This document shows, in pieces, positions 9,275-21,663 of a DNA stretch of 64,000 nucleotides. The position numbers and the translations under genes were made by a program. The notes under the pieces are model-generated. The model searched no databases and had not been told where the DNA came from. It saw nothing but the letters and a program-made list of their open reading frames with translations. Source of the stretch: Lutjanus erythropterus (lineage: Eukaryota > Chordata > Actinopteri > Lutjaniformes > Lutjanidae); contig CM034600.1 in the NCBI GenBank assembly GCA_020091685.1, positions 8,321,837 to 8,385,836 of the forward strand, written 5' to 3'. The number at the start of each line of letters is the position of its first letter. The first letter of the stretch is position 1.

Positions 9275-10995
9275 CTTATTTCCAGACAGCACATCATAGA
9301 GAAGAAAAGAAAATAGGGAGGAAGAGAGTTATTAGGGGAAGACTAGTAAGTGTCTGTGCACAGAGAGGCATGCAGAGCTAGGCAAGTGCAAAAGCCCCAC
9401 AAAACACACACGCTCATACTCACACGTGTACACACATACACACTGGGCACATCTGTAAGAGTATTAAACATAGCTGCAGTGTAGCGCTGACAAGTGAGAT
9501 AAGCACATTAAATAAGAATATGAGAAATGTGAAGAGCCCACTTTTTTTGCACATGCACATCTGCATTATATACTGTATATATGACCACAAAGCTGTGCGA
9601 GTGTGTGTTTACACTCAGTGCAAATGAAAGTCTAAGAAGGGCATGCATGCAGCAGCTGGTGTCACTAAGAAAAGATGAAAAGAAAAAAAAAATCCATGGA
9701 TGAGAGTGCGTGAATAGTGCCACTTAACCCAAACCTCATTTACAGACTGCTGCCATTCAACGAGAGGTAAAGTAGATTTTTATTTCTCCTGTCTGCCCCT
9801 ATGTGCCTTTGAAAGTCTTCACATCATCGTGCTGGCAGTCCAGGCCGTCTTTGATATGATGAACGCTCCCAGCATGCACCGTGTATCCATACATGTGCCT
9901 GTGTGTGACCACCTTTGATATGATACGCGCTTCTCTCTGAGCAAAGCGCACCCTAACTCCCTCCTAGTTCTTAAAGCAGGAGTAGGAGAGAATTAGCTCA
10001 GAGCCTACTGGATGGGCTCTCCGCACTGAGCTCCATAACTAGTCTCAGCTCATCCCTTGCACCCCTCCCCACTCCAACCCGGCCCCACCACCACCACCAC
10101 CCATCTTCACTTTTCCCTTGCTCTCCTCTTTTAATAAGATTTTCTGCCTCTGTTGCTGGAGTAAAACACAATTACCATACGGACGATGGGAGGCAGCGGG
10201 GGAAGGACAGAGCAGCGAGAGAAGAAAAAAAAAGGAGGAGAGCGTTGCGTCTTAGAGAAAGATGATGGAGTTGACAGAGTGCATGTTCATAATCACAAAT
10301 TACACTGTTTAATATAATTGGATGACTTACAGGCTTATCAAACTATTAGATCGCCTTCATTTGGAAGCATGTACCTGCTTTATTGGTCTAGATGCAGGGC
10401 TAAGGAGTTTCATTACGCTCCTCTCGCTGCTGCTATCTCCTTTATCTGCTGCCTCCACCTCCCCAGACACCACCTCAAAGGCTGAATTTATAAAATTGAC
10501 TGTATACCAGCAGTAAAAGCTGTTTTTGTTTTCTGTATGCACACAAAGTTTTATCTCCAGTATGTCAGTAAGCTGAAAAGCTAAGTTTTTTTTTTTTTTT
10601 AAGTGGAATTACAGGACTTTCAGAATTAAGACAGCTTGTCAAACTGGCCCTCTACATCTGGAGCTCTCCCTCTTACCTTGACGGATGTCGGGAGATAGCG
10701 GCATATTTTTAGCAAATCAAGTCGGCAGAGCTGCACGGTGTAGAAAACCTCAGCAAAGGGGGGAAGTCTGCTGATTCAACTGTGCCTGAAGCGGCACGCT
10801 GAAACACCTTTGCAAGGGCAAAAGGGAGCGCTAAAACCCGAGGTTGTGGCGATGATATGATAAGAGCACGCAGATGATCAAACAAATACAGTATGTACGG
10901 CACAAGCAAGGCTAAGCATAGAATAGGCCCGTCAGCCCTTCATGCTGAAAGCAAGATAACCATTAGTGGCAGCTTGTTAGCTTGCTTGTTCTTAC
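9275..10995. other. Intron between LG2 part 3 and the y microexon
   Basis: Contains the y-exon 3' splice region (pyrimidine tract rc of 9298-9310). Otherwise no repeat family recognised; there is a short A/T homopolymer at 10587-10602. Confidence 0.5.
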
Positions 10996-11107
10996 CGGTG
11001 CCTCCCCGCGGACAGGGTCCTTCTTGTTCACCATGATCTCTCCTTTACGGGTGGAGCGCTCCAGGTTGATGGTGTTCCACACGTTCAGCTGGATTGGTTC
11101 CTTACTC
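10996..11107 (-). CDS. agrn: agrn exon: laminin-G domain 2, part 3, ending at the y splice site
   Basis: It encodes SKEPIQLNVWNTINLERSTR, KGEIMVNKKDP and RGEAP. Mammalian agrin reads [22 protein letters not shown]...GESP here and then meets the optional y insert. The exon is 112 nt, phase 2-0, with acceptor aattcag and donor gtaaga. It ends exactly on a codon boundary, as needed for the y exon to be included or skipped without changing the frame. Confidence 0.96.
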
Positions 11108-11329
11108 CTGAATTATGGAAACTCAGATGAGTTAGATACTGGGAAACACCGGCTCATTAAAAAACATAATGCTGCGTTCAGCGCATCCTTTAACCTGTAG
11201 CATGTTCAGATTTATCTTTTTCATGTCTTGTCCGTATAGAGTTGTTTGTTGTATTGTCATTAGTTGTGTTTCAAATAGTTTAAGAGTTTAATCGATATGC
11301 AGATTCTTACTTAACCAAATTAAAATAAA

Positions 11330-12112
11330 TGAATAAATACATAAGTAAATAAATAATTCATTCAAGTGCTGTCAGAACCTAGTAAGCACAAAAAGGGGGG
11401 CAAACTGTTAATGCTTTTAGCTGCTCTGTATTCCTTAATAAAACACTGCATTATTGTTAGCTAGCTTAAAAGGTAACAATTACACTGTTAGCTAGTTAAA
11501 AAGTTCAGAAAATGGTAAACTCTTTGCTAGCTAACTAAAAAGTTCACAAAATACCTAAACCGAATAAAAAGTTGCATTTTTGACTAGCTAGCTAAAAAGT
11601 TATCAAAGCACTACATTCTTTACTAGCTAGCTAACATAATGCTACACTGTTTGCTAGCTAGCTAAAAAGTTCAGCAGACATTTCTCCTCCTTTAGAAAAA
11701 ACTTGTTGGCCGAATTAATGGAGCACATAACAGGAGCTTAAAGAACGGACAACAGCATAATGAAATGAATGAGCATCATGAAAAAGTGAAAGAGTGCCTG
11801 ACATGAACTAGCAGACAGTTTTAGAAAGAAGACTGAAAGAAACAAGAGACGCAACATAAAACTCAACTGGGCTGAATTTGTCGCTTAACTTTCTTCTCAG
11901 GAACTTATTTTGCTCAATATATCTCAAAAAGACAACCTTTTTAAAAGTTAAATCTCCTCAAGAGTAAAGTTAAAGTTAATACCAAGGTTTACATAAAGGC
12001 TTAAATTGAATCTTTCTTAATTTTTAGCTAGTTTAAATGTTTGGTGCAACATAATTTAAAGTTAATCCATGATTTAATTGGGTTTAAAAGTTAATCCTTG
12101 TTTGTGCAACAC
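11330..12112. mobile_element. Repeat family E, copy 1 (agctagctaaaaagtt-rich)
   Basis: It contains repeated units of 'gctagctagctaaaaagtt' separated by 25-40 bp (11455-11680), followed by 'ggtgcaacataatttaaagtt' and an end at 'tttgtgcaacacagcc'. The same order is found inverted at 56930-57590. It looks like a non-autonomous DNA element; its class was not determined. Confidence 0.6.
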
Positions 12113-12142
12113 AGCCTTAGGCTGTTAGACGATGATACTGAC

Positions 12143-12307
12143 TTGATGGTAGCGGGTCCCTTCCCCAGGTCATAGCGGAACTCCAGGATCCCGTCTTTGA
12201 GGGACAGAGAGATGAAGTCTCCTTTTCCATCAGACTTTTGTCCGTTGTAGAAGATCAAACCATTGGAGTCGTTGGCCATGAGAACCACTGTCATGCTGAC
12301 CTTTTGA
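12143..12307 (-). CDS. agrn: agrn exon: laminin-G domain 2, part 2
   Basis: It encodes [39 protein letters not shown] and [14 protein letters not shown]. The [24 protein letters not shown] core is almost invariant in agrin LG2. N-D-S is a potential N-glycosylation site. The exon is 165 nt, phase 2-2, with acceptor gttttcacag. Donor gtcagt is chosen over a gtatc 4 nt further on because only gtcagt restores the frame (I-K-S-K-E-P). Confidence 0.96.
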
Positions 12308-12656
12308 CTGTGAAAACAGCACAAGCAAAGTCAGCAAACACATGCAAGAGTCAGAGACACACTAGTATATGTACCATATGTAGCCAAGATAGAACAAAAG
12401 ACGCTTGTTTGCTTGTTTTTTTTGCACAGCTACTCTCTCTATATGGAAATTAGGCAGAGAGAGTATGTATTCTACATGCTCAGGTGTAGATAACGTGTTA
12501 TTTCTCCCTCATTGTCACTTCAGTTCAGGTTTAGAGAAGGCAGCTCTGCCTTAGGCACAGAACAAACCCTGCCTATGAAACCTACATGACATTCTGTGTT
12601 TCGTAAAACACACACGTCTTTGCTGTGTGAGATTCATGTAGAGACATGGGACTTAC
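12308..12656. other. Intron within LG2, no recognised features
   Basis: A 349-nt intron between the first and second LG2 exons; no repeat seen. Confidence 0.5.
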
Positions 12657-12747
12657 CGCAGGTCGTGCCCGTAGAGATGGAGCCCCTTCAGCTCCAAGTA
12701 AGAGTCTCCGTTGAATTGTGGCATGTAAGCCCCTCTCCTCTCAGCCA
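12657..12747 (-). CDS. agrn: agrn exon: laminin-G domain 2, part 1
   Basis: It encodes AERRGAYMPQFNGDSYLELK and GLHLYGHDL, the first strands of LG2 (mammalian FNGFSHLELRGLHTFARDL). The exon is 91 nt, phase 1-2, with acceptor gtttttacag and donor gtaagt. LG2 binds alpha-dystroglycan, and through the y insert it binds heparin. Confidence 0.96.
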
Positions 12748-13885
12748 CTGTAAAAACAAAGAGACTATATTCATCCTCAGGTCCCGTTTTTGTGGCTGAC
12801 AGAATTGAAATTCAGGGATAGTCAGTATATCTTTGAGGGACCTGTCAGCGTTATGGAAAAAGATGGATTTGTGTTTTCATAGCCTTCGGGATTAAGACTT
12901 TCTCTTGACAGAAATTCAAACAAAAAAATTCAAAAACCCTTATGTCAGACTGATTACACAGCCCGCCACAGTATAACAAAGAACCTTTGGAGACATGTAG
13001 AGTTTAACACCACAGCCGGGACCCATGAAATAATGCAAGCCATTGTATTTTGGCAGGGCTTTTTACAAATTCATGTCTTTGCGATGGGTCTACGTCTGGC
13101 TGTCCCGTTTCTGGCTGTCTAGAGTGATTAGGACAGGCACCGTGCCATCCTTCTAACAAGTGGCTTGACATTAAAAATCATTCAAGTGTCACCCGGGGGT
13201 ATGTGTTTATGGTGTTGTTCGCAAGTGCTACCATCATTCAGAGGGATATGCAATACTAGACGCTCACGCACACACACAAAAACTAACCCACACGTACCTA
13301 TATAGCGGCAAGAAAGCTTTTATTCGTAATTGGCTGGGATTAGCTGAGTCGAGTCAGGATGGGGAAGGCAGACGGAGATGAGAAAGCTAATTAGCTATTG
13401 TGCAGAAGACTGCTAATGATGATGGCACGCACCATGGAGGAGAGGGAAAAATAGTCTTCCACACACAACAAGGATTCACGCACTAAACTGAACTCTATTA
13501 GAGCAACAGGGCTGCTCAGAATGTAGTTTTTCATAGGAGTCTGGAGGGGGTTTTCTCTTTTTCACCCTGTGTTCAAAATGAAAGCACCGTGATCGATAAG
13601 TCACCAGAGGTCCCAGTGCTGGACAGAGCTGGATGACCAGGAAAAACCCACATGACGAGTCGGGCTTGACGATAAGAAAAGTTGCTCAAGTTGAACTTTT
13701 CACAATTATCCTTTGGCAAAACGCCTCTGAAACCAGAAGAGGTCACTCAATAGAGTGCAGAGCCCCGGCAGACAACCTGAAAATAATATTCGAATGTTAC
13801 CCCTTTGTGATCGACGGTAACAGTTATTTTTATTTAACACTTTTTTTCTCAGCAACTGCAATTAAATGTATTTTGTAATTTAAAT
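12748..13885. other. EGF3-LG2 intron, part without recognised repeats
   Basis: No exon or repeat family recognised in 12748-13885. The 14531-16485 part of the same intron is also unassigned, apart from an A-rich run near 14815-14830. Confidence 0.4.
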
Positions 13886-14530
13886 ACAACCCCAGTTTCA
13901 ATAAAAGTTGGGATGCTGTGTAAAAACTAAATAAAAACAGAATGCAATGATTTGTAATTAAATACAGTTAGGACAACAAATGTAATCTTAAAACTGATTT
14001 CCTTCAATTTTTTCTGTAAAAATACACTCATTCTGAATTTGATGCCTGCAACATCTTTTCTTTTAACAACACTCAGTAAGTGTGAGTGAAGTCAGGACAC
14101 TAAATGTTGTTTGGAAGTCAAATTCTTTCTCATTCTTACTTGATATACGACAGGTGCTCAACACTCAGGGGTCTCTGTTATTGTGTTTTGTGCTTCATTA
14201 TGCACCACACATTTTCAGTGGGAAACGGGTCTGGACTGCAGGAAAGTCAGTCCAGTACCCAAACTCTTCTACTACAAAGCCACGCTGTCGGAATACGTGC
14301 AGAACGTGTCTTGACATTGTCTTGCTGAAATAAGCAGGAATGTCTCTGAAAAAGACGTCCAGATGACAGCATATGTTGCTCCAAATCCTGCACGTACCTT
14401 TTAGCATTCATGGGGCCTTCACAGATGTGACAGTTACCCATGATGCCATGGGCACTAACACACCTCCATACCATCACAGATGCTGGCTTTTGGAGTTAGC
14501 GCTGGTAACAATCTGGATGGTCCTTTTTCC
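13886..14530 (-). mobile_element. DNA transposon remnant with transposase-like coding trace
   Basis: The left end reads 'caaccccagtttcaat', 'aaaagttgggatgctgtgta' and 'aacagaatgcaatgattt', a terminus very common in fish genomes. The minus strand at 14247-14477 keeps degenerate frames with VWRCVSAHGIMG and LFQQDN. The QQDN motif matches the second catalytic Asp region of DDE (Tc1/mariner-type) transposases. Frameshifts break the frame. The class assignment is tentative. Confidence 0.65.
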
Positions 14531-16493
14531 TCAGTAATTCTAGTGGATTACACTTACATTTATTTTAATTACATATACCTAGTTTCATGTAACTAGTTAC
14601 TCCTCATCATTTAGCCTCACAGTTGTTGATGACTTGCAGCCTCTTCCAGCTGGATAACAGGAGGGAGGAGTCAGCAGTTTGTATAGGTTATACACAGGTT
14701 TTATGTAGGTTTTTTTATGGTTTTGCAAAATTATGAATCTTAACATGAGAGGTTCTTGAACATAAATCATATCATACCATAAATGTGCACAAAACATTTT
14801 AGAAAACCTATTTTTTTAAGAAAAAAAAAAGGTCCAGTCGGCCTAGGTCACTCAGACACAAACACACTCACACAACTGATTGCATGATAATGAACGCCTC
14901 GGAAGCATTACTTTGGGAGCTGTTGCATCTAGTGCTGAGGTAAGCTCTGAGGTAATTTTGTTTATATTTGAGTAATGCTACATAATTAGTACTCGCAATA
15001 AAACCCATCAAAACAATATAAAATTAGGAGAGACAATAACAAAGCAGCTAAAACACACCAAACAAAAACTTTGGAGCCGCAATCAAAGCCCCCGGTCCCA
15101 CCCCCAATCAATCAGCTCTTCAACACAACTGAATCAGAGACGCGCACCGTCTCTCTCCCACACGCACATTAACTGGTCCCTGGCTTAAACCTAGCTAAGA
15201 TTCTGAATGTAAAATGTTGAAATTCAAACTCCCCTCCTGCAGTTAGTTTTTCAAGGACCGGGCTGAGTTCAAGTGATCCTGCTTTCATCACTAAAATGTA
15301 ATGATTTACACTATCACAGGGTAAAAGCACACAGAGAAGTAGGCCATTCAATACTATTGGAACACCCTTGAGAAAAGCCCTTGATGGTGGATATTATAGC
15401 AGTGAGCTGCACTGACGAACCCTGGCAGAATTGAAATAGAAACCATAGCTCAGCCAAACGTGCGCACACACTAGCTACACACACACTTAATATTATGACT
15501 AATTCACCTTCAGGCTTGTGATGAGCGGGCTGTGAGCTACCTGTCTTTTTAACTGTCTCAGTGCAGCCCTCTGAGGGTGCGTCCACCAGACTGCCGCCTT
15601 ATCTGTGAGCTCCTGTCTAGTGCTGACACTCCAGCTGACTGACGCTCCCATAAATCACCGCGGGCAGGGAGGACTGATGCGATTAGTCATCTCATTGATT
15701 CTTGTGAAAAAAATCGCCTTTTGGAACGGGAGACGCTCTCGCTCACACAGCATTGATTTTGGTTCACCTCAATTTGTTTTAATCACCTGCTAACTGGGAC
15801 TGTGGGCTTGGAAGGAGGTTATCCCCATCTGGATTTTTGCTTAATTCCCAGGGTTACACGGCTGCCCATGTTTCTCTTTTGTTCGGCACATGCATGATAG
15901 TATATTCTCTTTCATTCACGCTTACAGATGTCGACTTCACTTCTGCAAACATTCATGACAACATCTACAAAGCCAGGGAGGGAAAATCCACGGGTAGACT
16001 TCAGAATGTGACACTGCCAAAAGTGCTAATGATGAACTTCAAAAGCAGCTGAGTCGTGCTCTGGTCTGTTCCCCAGCCGCGGCCCGGTTCTGCCATGTGG
16101 AGCTAAGCAGCAACAACAATGTTTGAACACAACACCTGTGGGCGGACAGACAGGCAGGGAGGGAGGAAGAATGCGGCTTTGCTGCCGCTTACCCACTAAC
16201 AAGCGCAGCCGAGTCGATGTGGTGAACGGCCCGACGGGGCCAATCATCTACCTCAGCTCTGCTACCCACCAACCCCTCCCATCCACCCCCGCCCTGAAGG
16301 CTCAACCCCCCCTCCTCTGTTTCCGTGTTTGATCTCCCTTTTCGATTCAGGATGGATGGAAATGTCACAGAGCAGAAAGAACAAAACAGGAAAGGAGGCA
16401 AACCAGACCAAAACACCAGTGCTCCTTGATAAGCACATTAGAGAACAACTGGACCATGAAGTTGTGGAGTTACACTGGATATACAGTGTTTAG

Positions 16494-17610
16494 CAGGGGT
16501 GACGAAATGAATTACAACTATTCAAATTACTCTAATTAAGTCATTTTTGGTTAGGTTCTTTTTTAAGTCTGTAATTTTACTTCATAAAAACAAAACATAA
16601 TAGAACAAAAATTAACATTCTGAATAGCCGATGGTTGGTGGTATTGGGTGAAGTGCTTCCATAGTAAAAGATTTGCTGTATATGCATGTATGCACAAGGC
16701 ACAGCAGTGCAACTTCTGTGACCGTTTCCTCTGGAGAGTTTCCTCTGTCCTGTCAAGTTTATTACCATAGTTTTTAGATTTTCTGCTTAAATATCTCAAT
16801 ATTTGCTGCAGTGATATTACTGCATGTATGGATAAGCAGCCTCTCTAATCATGAAAATAAATCATCAAAGAAAACACTCGCACATCAGTAGAACATACAA
16901 TAAAGAAATCAGCTGGAAAGCTCATGATCAGCATCATTTAAAAGGTAACGTAGCCAACAGGGACTGCGGTGCGAGTGTTTCTTCCCAGTAAGAGAGAAGC
17001 TGCAGCAGCGCAACTTCTTTTATCGTCTAATCCTATTTCCTCTAGGGAGTTTTCCTCCGTCTTGTCAAATTTATAAGTACAGTTTACTTTCTACTTAAAT
17101 ATGAACAGTATGTGCTGAAGTGACATAGCTGTGCGCGTGGAGATGTTTAAAAATAACTGAGAGCAGCCTCTTACACACAGTAAAGAAAATGTAAAGCTTG
17201 CGCTGCTCGACATAATTACAAGTATAATACAGCCTGTAGGGACCGGTAGAGGTGCAAGAGAAGGTGTTGACGTGTGGGTAATGTGTTTGGTACATTACGC
17301 ATCACTACTCCAAACCTTTGCGTCTTTGTTTTTGTAGCCAATCAGGCTATCTGATGACAAATGAGCCAATGAAAACCATGACATACTGATGAAAAAACAA
17401 AAACCACAGTGGGTTCGAGTTTAGAGAGGTGACTGTGACCACTGAGCAGAACAGAGCAGGTGTTTGGAGTAATTCAGACTGTTGACCTGGAGAACCAAAA
17501 ACTTTTGATTGAATGCTTGATATTGATAAAGAATGAAATACTAATAATTAATAAACACAGTAACAGTACTTCTACTAGAGTACAGATTTTCAGTACTCTT
17601 TCCAACACTG
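16494..17610. mobile_element. hAT-type non-autonomous element next to the EGF3 donor
   Basis: The left end is caggggtgacgaaatgaa. The right end is 'cagtactctttccaacactg', a familiar fish hAT terminus in reverse (CAGTGTTGGAAAGAGTACTG). The flanks carry 8-bp sequences gtgtttag (16486-16493) and gggtttag (17611-17618), 7 of 8 identical, as expected for a hAT target duplication. Internally about 200 bp is duplicated (16705-16830 resembles 17010-17140). Confidence 0.75.
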
Positions 17611-17627
17611 GGGTTTAGTCAGATTAC

Positions 17628-17762
17628 CTTTCTCGCAGTGCCTCCCTTCGCGTCCCATGGGACACTCGCATTTGTAGCCTCCCTCGGGCAGCACCTGGCA
17701 CTGGGAGGATGGATGGCACCTGTTGGGCTCGCATGGATCATGGACGTCAGCGCAAGTTGGAC
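17628..17762 (-). CDS. agrn: agrn exon: EGF-like domain 3
   Basis: It encodes PTCADVHDPCEPNRCHPSSQ, CQVLPEGGYKCECPMGREG and HCEK. It completes EGF2 with the P-T-C-A-D segment and then forms EGF3 (CRVLPEGG-QCECPLGREG in mammals). The exon is 135 nt, phase 1-1, with acceptor gtctctctag and donor gtaatc. A hAT-type transposon is inserted with its target duplication 10 nt into the downstream intron. Confidence 0.97.
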
Positions 17763-19356
17763 CTAGAGAGACAGAAGTACAGTACAAATCCACAATGAAA
17801 AAACCACCAACGATTTCAACCACATTCTCTTTTATTTCATTTGAGAGGACAGAAAAAAAAGGGGAGAGAAGCGGGGTATGAGGATTTCCTCTGTAATAGA
17901 GGTCATTTTCTAATAGGATTTGGAAATATTACACGTCCAGATTAAACAGTGGAGAGCCTCCCCGCCACGCGGCCATGTTTCTGGGCCAACACCGACTGTG
18001 GGAAAGGCTCGGGAGCGTCTGGTGGATGATGGTTTTGCCCTCTGCCACAGCCCATCTGAATTCACCCGTCATTACTTTAGCAGTCAGAGCCTGTGGTGAG
18101 GAGAGCGCTTTAATGAACCCCATCCCCGCTGAGCTCACAGGGCTCCCTCGTTTTTCCTCACTCATGCTTTTGGAACCTAGCTTTTATCCTCCACTCTCAC
18201 TTCTTCCCTACCACAGCTCTTTTCTCATATCTCTGCCTCCTCTCCCATCTTTTTTAACTCTAATACTCTCTTACCTCCCTCGTTCATCAGACTGTCCTGA
18301 CATGTCCTCCTCTCCCCCTAACTGCAACTCTCTCCACCCATTTATTCTCTCTTTCTGTGATCTGTCCCTCCCTTCGAGGGCGGCAATCTTGGCCACTTTC
18401 TAAATTGACATGATGATAAAATTAACTTGCGTGTCGGTCTGCAGGCGATGGTCCAATTCTCATTATCACGATTCATTTTACACCACGTTGCCAACACAAG
18501 TTTGATCACAGCAATGCTTCTTAAGAATGGAGGGTTATCTTTGCTTCTTCTCAGGCGTCTCAATAACAACAAAACATAAAAGCTCCTCTTATATGAAAGC
18601 CAATAAGAATGTAATGTGGTGCTTTATTGATCCACATTTTAAATTCAAGGAAAATGGCTCTTAACGCTTGTCTGAAAGGTGGTTTCCTCTAACCACTGAG
18701 CTGCCCCCATGTGAGCGTAAAATCCTTTACTATTCAAGCATAAAAGTTAACTCTGACAATTAATTTAGTTCTGGTGTGAAACTTTCTGCAGCAGGCTGCA
18801 GTACAACCAGCAAGGGGCACGCTTGGCTAGGCCCTGATGATGTCTGCTCTTTACTATATCCTTTCTGAGTTGCTTGTTAGTTGGCATCTGCTGAAGAAAG
18901 AGAAAAAAAGGACGGATGGATACGGAAGAAGACACAGGCCAAAGGCCATTCACTGAGCGTTTGGTGGAAGTTTTCATGTTTTCGGCATCGTGTCAACGTT
19001 TAATCTCTCATTTCTGTGTTGGACACAGAGATTTGATGGTGTTGGTGTTTACAAAATGGCTTCCAGCGCTCCCGCTGGGGGCATGAGTTACACTGTCAAA
19101 TTAGGCTGTCAAGCTTACTTAGGATTTGTGAGTAAGTCATGACCACTGTGAATCCCAGAAGAGAAGGCAAAGCAGAGATATGAACACAATTTTGACAAGG
19201 TGTTAGAAAAGTCTGGAAATTTCACATACTGTATGAATTTACATATTTTCTATTTATATTCCCCCGGACATATACAGGAATAAACCTGTCTATGACAATC
19301 CAGAAATCCGAGTGTGACCATTAGGAGCACTGCTGAACTGCTGCACTGCGTCTTAC
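17763..19356. other. EGF2-EGF3 intron, no recognised repeats
   Basis: The only notable composition is a pyrimidine-rich tract at about 18175-18365. No exon or transposon recognised. Confidence 0.4.
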
Positions 19357-19586
19357 CCCAGAATCCTTTGCTGCACTTGCAGTGGAACATCTCTGCCTCC
19401 TTGACCTGGCATGCAGCGCCATTTTTGCAGGGATTGGGCTGGCATGGGTTGTTACCACATTCACCCACACCGCTGCCATACAGAGTGTCTTCGCCGTTCT
19501 CCTGCAGGTTGAGCTTGCGATTATTGACGTCCAGCATGCGGATGCAGCCCACCAGACCTGTGGCCACCGCTGTCCTTTCCCTCACA
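19357..19586 (-). CDS. agrn: agrn exon: end of laminin-G 1 and EGF-like domain 2
   Basis: It encodes RERTAVATGLVGCIRMLDVN, which closes LG1, then GSGVGECGNNPCQPNPCKNG, CQVKEAEMFHCKC and GFWG, which is EGF2. Mammalian agrin has the same GCIRLLDVNN...GSGVGECG-HPC-PNPC order. The exon is 230 nt, phase 2-1, with a strong acceptor (T-rich tract then cctcag) and donor gtaaga. EGF2 is completed by G-P-T-C in the next exon. Confidence 0.97.
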
Positions 19587-20661
19587 CTGAGGAAAAAAAA
19601 GGGAAAGAATATTATGTCTTTTTTTCAACAGAGTTTGACAGAGCCTGCAGTTACAATTATTATACTACAGAGCTCACTTAATAACACAGAGCTTAGAGTA
19701 AAAATGATGCTCTGTCCTGTATACTAGTGGTGTCCAAACTTTTTGTGCCCAAGGCGCAACCAAAGGGCAAACCTGTGTCCTTATCCATGCAAAAGTAGCC
19801 TCTATAACAATCTAACAACAGAGGCAATGAGTATCAGCCAATCAGAGGCAGAATTCCTGAAGTGTGTGTAGGAAAAACATAAGCCATCAATCAATCAGGA
19901 CCTGTGATGTGTCACACTCGTCATAATTCCCACCATCCAGTGAAAATGAGTTCTTACAAAGAGCTGACATAGTAAAGCATTCATTTTTATAGTTGTATAC
20001 AATAATAATTGCGTATGGTTGTCACAGAATTCCATGGCACACTTGGACTTGCTTCAGGTCACACTAGTGTGCCAGTGCTGCAGTGAACTACTACTGTACA
20101 CTGTGTGATATTACTGAAACATTTAATGCAGCAATGCCTAAACATATTACAATAAGGGATGAGTCTGAAGAATAATAATTAGTGTTATTCAGTTTCTTTT
20201 TAGCTGTTGATTGACTTCAAATCCTTACTGTTTTCTAAGTCTCATCAGCTACTTAATTACAGAGCTATGAAAATAAACATGACTCTCAAGTCTCTTAAAT
20301 ACTGAAAAGATGATGATATAATCATTCCACTGCAAGTGGCTGTATCATAAGAGATCAATGTGTTGAAAAACATGTTTTGATTGCTTTTTGCTTTAATTTA
20401 AGTTTGCAAAATGAAATGCAAACGTTAACTCAAGACAAGCATAGTTTACAATAGCGAGGTTAAATACTCCTCGACAGGAGGGCATCTTCAGAACTGTGTG
20501 GCAGTTACACAGTGAATGACTTGCACTGCTCCTCTATTCTCCTCAAACACGCTCCAATAAATGCTTCTGTGTAAAACATCAAGGTCTCCCGAAACTTCTT
20601 CAGTCACAAATTAACAAGCACTCAAGACATTCTTGACACTGCATGTGTCAGAATTTACATG
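19587..20661. other. LG1 intron, proximal part
   Basis: Near 19729 'agtggtgtccaaactttttg' resembles one end of another common vertebrate hAT terminus, but no partner end was found. Otherwise unassigned; 21672-22413 is also unassigned. Confidence 0.3.
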
Positions 20662-20669
20662 GTTCACAT

Positions 20670-21663
20670 TAGGGATGCACTGATACCATTTTTTTTTTCA
20701 AACCAAGTACAAGTACTTACATTAGGGTACTTGCCAATACTGAGTAGGGATACGAGTACTTAATAATGCCATTACAGTTTTATTTTCATCAGATTTTCCT
20801 CAGCTTCTAAATGTAACAAATTTCTGTTCCTGTTTCCTGCTGCTAGTGTAACTATAGTTACTGTACACACAGCATTTTTGGAATATTTGTAGTAAGTTAC
20901 TTTACTAAATTTACTAAATATATCATATACACAGTAAACTGCTCAGCTTAATAATTAGACAGCATTATTTTGGACTTGCAGAATTAAGTTTGCTGTTACA
21001 AATGGTGTTATATATGATAATTACTTCATTATCATTTACATAACTTGCACTTCTTTGTAGCACTTGCAACTAGTATTTTAATTTAACATTTAGTAGTGTG
21101 TGTGTAGTATTAAAGTTTCTTCTTCATGTCCCTCTTGTCTAAGAGCTAATTAGTTCCTCCCTGCCATTGTTTAGGGGGGACAGGTATGAGTGTGGTGCCA
21201 CGTGTGCACGTTTTGTTTGCCCTGCTGTGAACCTCAAAGAGTGAAGTTGTGTGTACCGTGCTGTCAGACTGTTGTGGTGAAGATTAACAGGAGAATAAAG
21301 AAAAGTACACAAAGAGAAGTTGTAGCACCATATCACCAAGAAAAGAGGGTAACAGACTGGTGGCAGCAGTGTTTTTTCTTCGTCTTTGGATTATTTACCT
21401 GAGGCATTCAAATAGATTATGCCTGCTGGGACTTATTGGACAGCGGCTGGCTGCGGTCTACAGGTGCACTCTGGGAGTTGTTTCAGTTTTACATGGACGA
21501 TAATGACGATGCGACCAATAAAAGAGGGTAAGCATCAGCAATCCGACGTGGTTATTGGGTGTGGGGTATCGGAGTACTTTTATGAGTACGAGTATGAGTA
21601 CGTAAGGACCGTATCCATATCCAACTGATACCCAATGCTGGTATCGGTATCAGTGCCTCCCTA
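20670..21663. mobile_element. hAT-type element with 8-bp target duplication
   Basis: The inverted ends are tagggatgcactgatacca and 'ggtatcagtgcctccc' followed by ta. Subterminal 'gagtact'/'agtactt' blocks are repeated at both ends. Flanks are gttcacat (20662-20669) and gatcacat (21664-21671), 7 of 8 identical. This is the fish hAT family whose ends resemble GCACCGATACC. No transposase frame remains in its about 1 kb. Confidence 0.8.

Noticed and set aside
18175..18403. Ser/Pro/Leu-rich plus-strand frame
   Set aside because: It comes from a pyrimidine-rich intronic tract.
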